Of a stretch of DNA of 18,753 bases, positions 14,004 through 18,753 are shown in pieces. The number at the start of each line of letters is the position of its first letter. The first letter of the stretch is position 1. Origin of the DNA: JANLTP01 sp031363055 (GTDB lineage Bacteria > Pseudomonadota > Gammaproteobacteria > Burkholderiales > Burkholderiaceae_E). Under the pieces are notes generated by a model that searched no databases, was not told where the DNA came from, and saw only the letters and a program-made list of their open reading frames with translations. Where the stretch lies: positions 1 to 18,753 of the forward strand of contig JANLTP010000226.1 of NCBI GenBank assembly GCA_031363055.1, given 5' to 3'. The translations under genes were made by a program, and so were the position numbers.

Positions 14004-14896
14004 ATGGATCGCATCGCTTCTAGAATCACCCGTCGCCGCTTTGGGCAGTTTCTCGGCCTTGCTGCGAGTCTAGGCGTCGGCCTGAGTCTACCCGCACGTC
14101 TGCTGAGTTTGGGCGGCCTGCTCGCAACGCGCGTCGCCCTTGCGCAGGAGTTTCCGAATCGCCCGATCAGCGTGATTGTGCCTGCGCCTCCGGGCGGTCT
14201 GCTCGATGTCTCGATGCGCCTTGTCGCAAGACTGGTGGCACCCCATCTGAACAATCAGGCGCTGGTGATCGAGAATCGGCCGGGCGCCAGTCTTTTGCTC
14301 GGCGCCGAGGCGATGGCGCGTATTGACAAAGGCGACGGCTATCAGCTTACCCAAAGTGTTGCGTCATGGATGCGCGTGCCGCATTTGCGCAAGGTCAGCT
14401 ACGATGCCTTGAATGACTTCACGCACATCATCACGCTGGCCGCCTCACCGTTCGGAGTAGCCGTGCGCAGCGAGTCGCCGTTCAAGACCTTCAATGACGT
14501 CATTGCGGCAGCACGCGAAAAACCCGGCCAGATCAGTTACGGCACGGTCGGCGTCGGTAACGCCGGGCATTTGTTGATGGAAGAAGTCGGCCGCCTGGCT
14601 GGCGTGCAATGGAATCTGGTCGCGATGAAGGGCAGCGTCGAAATCATTCAGGCCGTCATCGGCGGTCATATCGATCTGCATTCAGACTCGACCAGTTGGG
14701 CGCCGCTGTCGTCAAGACCTTGCATGACGCCTTTCGCAAGGCCATGGAGACGCCCGAGTATGCTGATCTGCTCGAGAAATTTGAGTTGGTTCCGATGTAT
14801 CGCAAATCCGAGCAGGCCACCGCCGATATGAAAGAAACCTATGAGCGTGAGCGCATCATGATCACGCGCATGGGCCTACTGGGGAAAATGCAATGA
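14004..14896 (+). pseudogene. Bug/TctC-family periplasmic binding protein with an out-of-frame internal deletion
   Basis: A Tat signal (TRRRFGQFLG, residues 9-18) and hydrophobic segment lead to the Bug fold: PISVIVPAPPGG, then ENRPGASLLLGAEAMA, ISYGTVGVGNAGHLLMEEVG and GGHIDLHSDSTSWAP. At about 14700-14706 the frame is wrong; the +1-related frame resumes with AAVVKTLHDAFRKAME and ends at TGA 14894-14896. Aligning with the intact Bug protein at 16107-17132, about 49 residues between TDVLYASMP and RALLQK are missing, so a deletion of roughly 145-150 bases, not a multiple of three, has removed the hinge and part of lobe 2. Start ATG 14004 is preferred to TTG 13998. The final stop still overlaps the dioxygenase start by ATGA. 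Confidence 0.88.
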
Positions 14897-16086
14897 ATCC
14901 GTCCTTCGAGCATCAATCGCAGTCGTTGTCCTGGCAGGCCGACAGTTTCACTGGGCCGATCGATTATTCGGTCTATCTGGATGACGCCGATCGCGCTGAA
15001 CTGATGGCTCTGGTCACGCGCTGGCAGGCTCGGGTAGCAAGCCGTTCAGAACATTCGAGCGCGGCGCCAGCGGCTTCGAAGGCTCCGACGAGCGCGGCGC
15101 AATCAACCGTTACTATTGAATCGATGACCGCCGCCGATCTTGCGCTCGGTGATGGCACCGCGTCAAAAGCACTCGCCGCCAAGCTCGCCAAAGCCGCCTC
15201 GCAAGTCAAGAGTGGCCTGGGCTTTGTAGTGCTGCACGGCTTGCCGACCGAGGCGATCGATCTGCAGCAATACACGACGGCAGTATGGGCGATCGGTCAG
15301 CACTTTGGTGAGCCGATCTCGCAGAACGCCAGTGGCGATCGCCTCACGTATGTAATTGATGCGACCGCAGTCGATCCAACGCCACGTATGTACCGCAGCA
15401 ATCTCGAGTTGCGCCCGCATACCGACATTACCGCGATGATTTCGCTCGCCGGCTGGAACCTCGGCGAGTCGGGCGGGGCCACCGTGTTGGCCAGTGGCGT
15501 ACGCGTCCATGATGTCATTCGCGAACGCGCGCCGCACTTGCTCGAACGGCTTTACGCCGGCTATCACTACCACCGGTTGGGAGAGGAAGGCGAGGGCGAG
15601 CAGCCCACTACTGAGTCGCGAGTGCCGGTATTCAGCAATCGCAATGGCCAGATCAGCGTTCGTTATTTGCGCACCGGTATTGCGGCCGGGCATAGCGCTC
15701 GCGGCTTGCCGTTATCGGCCGATGATCTCGAGGCCCTGAACTATTTTGATTCGGTGTCGACGGCGCCCGAAAATCGGTTGGCGTTCTTTCTGGAGCGCGG
15801 CGAAATGATTGTCGTCAACAACTATGCGGTCATGCATGCACGGACCCGCTTCGTGAACAATCCGCAGCCCGGCAAAGAGCGCCGATTGGTGCGGCTGTGG
15901 CTTGATCAGGCCGGCTTTCGCGATGTCCCGCCTGAGTTCAATTTCTACCGCACCAATGGCGTACCCAAGGCCGAGGGCAAACGCGCCAACTTTGATTTCA
16001 AGAAGCTCTATGCCAGTGATCCGTTGGCCACGGGTGGCATGCCGGATATGAAAGTCAGCGACGCCGATCTGGCCCGTTCACGCTAA
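14893..16086 (+). CDS. TauD/TfdA-family Fe(II)/2-oxoglutarate-dependent dioxygenase
   Basis: The 397-residue protein has the jelly-roll iron site: HTD (H176, D178) after LELRP, distal H315 in VNNYAVMHARTRFVNN, and R331/R334 in ERRLVRLWLD for 2-oxoglutarate. Such enzymes hydroxylate an unactivated carbon while decarboxylating 2-oxoglutarate. The usual TauD core starts near residue 95; an unusual low-complexity Ala/Ser stretch (about 50-72) lies before it. The ATG at 14893 overlaps the preceding Bug gene's TGA (ATGA), implying translational coupling to a gene that is now broken upstream. The intact Bug gene follows after 20 bases. The substrate is unknown; the context suggests a carboxylate taken up from outside. 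Confidence 0.9.
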   Translation: MNPSFEHQSQSLSWQADSFTGPIDYSVYLDDADRAELMALVTRWQARVASRSEHSSAAPAASKAPTSAAQSTVTIESMTAADLALGDGTASKALAAKLAKAASQVKSGLGFVVLHGLPTEAIDLQQYTTAVWAIGQHFGEPISQNASGDRLTYVIDATAVDPTPRMYRSNLELRPHTDITAMISLAGWNLGESGGATVLASGVRVHDVIRERAPHLLERLYAGYHYHRLGEEGEGEQPTTESRVPVFSNRNGQISVRYLRTGIAAGHSARGLPLSADDLEALNYFDSVSTAPENRLAFFLERGEMIVVNNYAVMHARTRFVNNPQPGKERRLVRLWLDQAGFRDVPPEFNFYRTNGVPKAEGKRANFDFKKLYASDPLATGGMPDMKVSDADLARSR

Positions 16087-16106
16087 TGTACGCTTCGGTC
16101 TGAGCG

Positions 16107-17132
16107 ATGTTGCTGTTCTCAACACTGCGCCGTGTGCCGAGGGTGATGATGTCGACGCAGGCGATCGCTATGCTGACGACCGTGGCGCTGACGATAGCGT
16201 TGCTGCCGATTACGACGCTGGCCCAAACACCGCCATCGACGTTTCCTACCAAACCGGTGCGCCTCATCGTGCCGTTCCCACCCGGCGGCGCCACGGACAT
16301 CATTGGCCGTCTGGTGGCGCAGAAGATGACCGAGGTCTGGGGCCAAGCCGTCATTGTCGAGAACAAGCCCGGCGCCGGAACGGTTGTCGGCACCCAGGCA
16401 ATGGCCAAGGCCGCACCGGACGGCTACACCTTGGGCGTTGTCATCACCGCGCATGTCATCAACCCGAGCCTTCGCTCTGAAATGCCGTACGACACGCTCA
16501 AGGATCTGGCCGGTGTCACACAATTGGCGCAAGCGCACCTGGCGTTGATGGCACATCCGTCCTTTGCGGCCAATACCGTCGCTGAACTGATCGAGCTGGC
16601 GCGAAAAAACCCCGGCAAATTCGCCTACGGATCACCCGGCAGTGGCACTGCCATGCATTTGGGTATGGAAATGCTGAAGTCACGGACGGCTATTGATCTC
16701 GTGCATATTCCCTACAAAGGCGGTGCGCCGGCCTTGCAAGATGTGCTCGGTGGCAACTTGCCGTTACTGACCGACGTCTTGTACGCCTCGATGCCGCAAG
16801 TCAAGTCCGGCAAGCTGAAAGTCATTGCACTAATGAGCCCGACCCGTCCAGCGAGTTCGCCCGAGTGGCCGGTGATTGCCGAGACGGTGCCAGGCGTCAG
16901 CGCGCTCAGCATGATTGGCGTGGTGGCACCCGCCGGGACACCACGAGCGCTACTTCAGAAAATCAGCGCCGATATTGCGGCCGCCGTGAAGTCGTCGGAC
17001 CTGACTCGCAAGATGGCCGAGTTGGGCATGGAGCCGATCGGCTCAACACCCGAGCAATACGATGCGCTGGTTCGCTCGGAGATCGAGAAATGGGCCAGAG
17101 TTGTCAAGGACTCTGGCGCCAAGGTTGATTAA
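16107..17132 (+). CDS. Bug/TctC-family periplasmic solute-binding protein
   Basis: The 341-residue product has an N-terminal Sec-type signal (hydrophobic IAMLTTVALTIALLPITTLA, ending near A40), then the Bug core: PVRLIVPFPPGGATDIIGRL, ENKPGAGTVVGTQAMAKAAP, DGYTLGV, YGSPGSGTAMHLGMEMLK, and HIPYKGGAPALQDVLGG. Bug proteins bind small carboxylates and related compounds, often as orphans without a TctA/TctB membrane partner; none is nearby. It lies 20 bases after the dioxygenase, likely co-transcribed. A later ATG (M14/M15) is an alternative start. It ends 9 bases before the convergent YHS-gene stop. It serves as an in-window template showing what the other Bug gene lost. Confidence 0.92.
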   Translation: MLLFSTLRRVPRVMMSTQAIAMLTTVALTIALLPITTLAQTPPSTFPTKPVRLIVPFPPGGATDIIGRLVAQKMTEVWGQAVIVENKPGAGTVVGTQAMAKAAPDGYTLGVVITAHVINPSLRSEMPYDTLKDLAGVTQLAQAHLALMAHPSFAANTVAELIELARKNPGKFAYGSPGSGTAMHLGMEMLKSRTAIDLVHIPYKGGAPALQDVLGGNLPLLTDVLYASMPQVKSGKLKVIALMSPTRPASSPEWPVIAETVPGVSALSMIGVVAPAGTPRALLQKISADIAAAVKSSDLTRKMAELGMEPIGSTPEQYDALVRSEIEKWARVVKDSGAKVD

Positions 17133-17141
17133 GCCTCCAGA

Positions 17142-17735
17142 CTATTTGGCCTTGCCGCCGGCCTCGGCGACTTCTTCAGCTAGTTGCGCGCCCGATTTGT
17201 AGTGGGCAACCTTGAACAACGTGGTTCGCTTGGAGCGCTGCAGAAAGGCGTTGGCGCCGCTGACTTCTTCGTCCCAATATTTGTTGGCCAGCTTCAGGTT
17301 GCCAGGCACATCCAGCATAAAGGCGTCTAACGAGCCCTTGCCCCCGAAGATATAAAGCTTGCCATCGATGATGCGCCAGGCGTCCGCGTCGCCGCCCCAG
17401 GGAATGCTGTAAACGATGCCGTTGGCGCAATAGCCGCCGAATTGCGGAATATACTTTGTCGGCTCGCGGTCGAACAAGATTTTGTGCTCGGCTTTGCTGA
17501 ATCTGAAGGTGACGTCCTTGTAGACGCTCTTGATATCGGCCGTGCCTAATTTGTGGGTGCCTTCGGTGAAGTAGCTGACGACGTCGTGGCCGAACAACAT
17601 CAGGTGTTTGTCACCTTTGACTGAGACTGCGTTGACCGGACTCAACCCTGCCCCCGGGCTTTGGGTCATCAGCGGCGCGCAGCCGGTGGCTAAAATGACG
17701 CTGATACAGGCAAACAAGTACTTCAAGGGCCGCAT
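17142..17735 (-). CDS. YHS-domain lipoprotein
   Basis: The 197-residue product begins with a lipoprotein signal (ISVILATGCAP; lipobox A16-T17-G18-C19), so it is probably anchored to a periplasmic membrane face. A YHS domain follows: LFGHDVVSYFTEG (47-59), VTFRFSKAEHKILF (75-88) and QFGGYCANGIVYS (98-110). YHS domains are small and often metal- or heme-linked; the Cys at 103 may be a ligand. The C-terminal half (ADAWRIIDGKLYIFGGKGS) is common to this family. GGAGAG precedes the ATG at 17735 by 7 bases. It is single, with the Slt gene divergent. Function is not established. Confidence 0.88.
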   Translation of the reverse strand: MRPLKYLFACISVILATGCAPLMTQSPGAGLSPVNAVSVKGDKHLMLFGHDVVSYFTEGTHKLGTADIKSVYKDVTFRFSKAEHKILFDREPTKYIPQFGGYCANGIVYSIPWGGDADAWRIIDGKLYIFGGKGSLDAFMLDVPGNLKLANKYWDEEVSGANAFLQRSKRTTLFKVAHYKSGAQLAEEVAEAGGKAK

Positions 17736-17910
17736 GCAAATCTCTCCAGTGGGATAGTGGGTCGTTCGGTGGTCCGTCGTTCGATGTGCCTCAAGCTTAC
17801 CAAAATATACCGTTGATCCGGGCGAGCTAGACCATTAGTCCGATCGACAAGAGTGGTTCCTTCGGTGCACGATAATCATTGTTGATCTCGAGACGTATGG
17901 AAAATCTCTG

Positions 17911-18699
17911 GTGAATTCATCCACTTCGGTCTGTCCCATCAGCAGTTTGCCGGTTAAATTGCACGCCGGTCTGCCCGCCTGGCCGCGAGCGCTTGGCGCG
18001 GCATTACTGTTGGCGCTGGGCTTATTTACGCAGCTTGCCACGGCCGGGCAGCAGCAGTATGAGCCGTTGGCCGCCTCGGTGCGCAGCGCGCTGTCGGCCG
18101 CGATCAACGACCGCTCGCCGCCCGAGCCGACGTTTGCTTCAATGAACGAAAGAGTCGACTGGCTGGCCAACATGTCCGAGCGCTTGCCGCGGCGCTGGAA
18201 GCCCGAGTTGCAGCAGCGCATCGAATTTTTGAAGACCGTTCGCTACGAAGCGGTCCGCGCCGGACTCGATCCGCAACTGGTGCTGGGCCTCATCGAGGTT
18301 GAAAGCTACTTTCGGCGTTATGCGGTTTCACACGCCGGCGCTCGCGGCTACATGCAAGTCATGCCGTTTTGGGCCGGTCTGATTGGCGATGGCGATGCCA
18401 CCAAACTGTTCGACGCCCGTACCAATTTGCGTTTTGGCTGCCTGATCTTGCGGCACTACCTGGACCTCGAAAAGGGCGATATGTTTCGGGCGCTCGGCCG
18501 CTATAACGGTAGTTTGGGACGAGCCGAATATCCGAATGCGGTATTCAGCGCTGCGCGAAACTGGCAATTTCGGCCGCGAGATCAGCCCGTTGGCGTGGCA
18601 GCGACACTATCTAGCGTGAAACACCACACTAGGAGCCTGTCGGGGTTGAGGCATAGCGTTGATAAAAAAGCGGGGAATAGCGATGGAATTTCATCGTGA
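17911..18699 (+). CDS. Lytic transglycosylase (SLT family 1), periplasmic
   Basis: The 262-residue protein has a hydrophobic signal (ALGAALLLALGLFTQLATAG, 27-46) and an SLT domain: AGLDPQLVLGLIEVESYF (117-134), YAVSHAGARGYMQVMPFW (137-154), LRFGCLILRHYLDL and ALGRYNGSLG (194-203). E131 in the ES pair is the catalytic acid that cleaves murein to 1,6-anhydro-muropeptides. The start is GTG at 17911, with no strong ribosome site, so it is uncertain. The C-terminal ~45 residues after AARNWQF (~220) look unlike the family and may result from read-through into an unrelated or inserted sequence. It is divergent from the YHS gene over 175 bases. Confidence 0.87.
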   Translation: MNSSTSVCPISSLPVKLHAGLPAWPRALGAALLLALGLFTQLATAGQQQYEPLAASVRSALSAAINDRSPPEPTFASMNERVDWLANMSERLPRRWKPELQQRIEFLKTVRYEAVRAGLDPQLVLGLIEVESYFRRYAVSHAGARGYMQVMPFWAGLIGDGDATKLFDARTNLRFGCLILRHYLDLEKGDMFRALGRYNGSLGRAEYPNAVFSAARNWQFRPRDQPVGVAATLSSVKHHTRSLSGLRHSVDKKAGNSDGISS

Positions 18700-18753
18700 T
18701 AGGTGTGTTCGATCCTAAATCGCTGCTATTGGTGCTATCGACGCCGTCGTTGG
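18700..18753 (+). other. Unassigned window edge
   Basis: No supported gene. A reading from a GTG near 18694 runs to the window end but shows no family. The bases from about 18631 (GAGCCTGTCGGGG) could be an insertion-sequence end, which the window cannot show. Confidence 0.25.

Noticed and set aside
13796..14254. Minus-strand open frame over the divergent gap and the Bug gene's start
   Set aside because: Low-complexity Arg/Pro-rich product overlapping the DUF2855 5' end and the Bug signal peptide; no motif.
17106..17155. Complementary arms across the convergent stops of the Bug and YHS genes as a bidirectional terminator
   Set aside because: The arms are imperfect with a loop of about 25 bases and no T-runs close to the stem.

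Overview
The window looks like part of a Gram-negative, GC-rich proteobacterial chromosome, most likely Betaproteobacteria/Burkholderiales. That placement rests mainly on two Bug/TctC-type periplasmic solute-binding genes beside catabolic genes, and on acyl-CoA dehydrogenase and CaiB/BaiF gene content; it is an inference. There is no rRNA, tRNA or CRISPR array that I can see.

Layout. 1-320: the 3' end of an IS200/IS605 transposase (TnpA) and its hairpin-rich right end. 321-3974 (+): a catabolic operon with a family III CoA-transferase, then a large-type and a small-type acyl-CoA dehydrogenase (ACAD). 3975-9548: an accessory island, nearly all on the minus strand. It holds a small ABM-fold monooxygenase, an MntA/HepT toxin-antitoxin pair, a VOC/glyoxalase-fold protein, the wreck of a nucleoside/BMP-type ABC permease pair, an AbiE-type module with intact antitoxin and broken toxin, and a BrnA-like antitoxin with a BrnT-like toxin that has lost its N-terminus. 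9549-11907 (-): a second large/small ACAD pair, pointing towards the first, so the two ACAD operons converge on the island. 12135-13872: a carboxymuconolactone-decarboxylase-family protein (+) and a DUF2855 dehydrogenase-like protein (-). 14004-17132 (+): a Bug-type binding protein gene broken by an internal deletion, a TauD/TfdA-type Fe(II)/2-oxoglutarate dioxygenase, and an intact Bug protein. 17142-18699: a YHS-domain lipoprotein (-) and a lytic transglycosylase (+). The last ~50 bases are unassigned.

How it may work together. CoA activation by the CoA-transferase followed by alpha,beta-dehydrogenation by two heteromeric ACADs suggests breakdown of an unusual acid (dicarboxylate-, branched- or ring-derived). 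The CMD, DUF2855 and dioxygenase genes could act on the same or neighbouring substrates, and the Bug proteins could capture them. The substrate cannot be read from sequence.

No convincing undescribed system is visible. The most noteworthy structure is the island between the convergent ACAD operons: three toxin-antitoxin modules in about 5 kb, two of which keep a complete antitoxin while the toxin is broken. A second point is the in-window proof of a ~49-residue deletion in one Bug gene that still overlaps the dioxygenase gene by ATGA.
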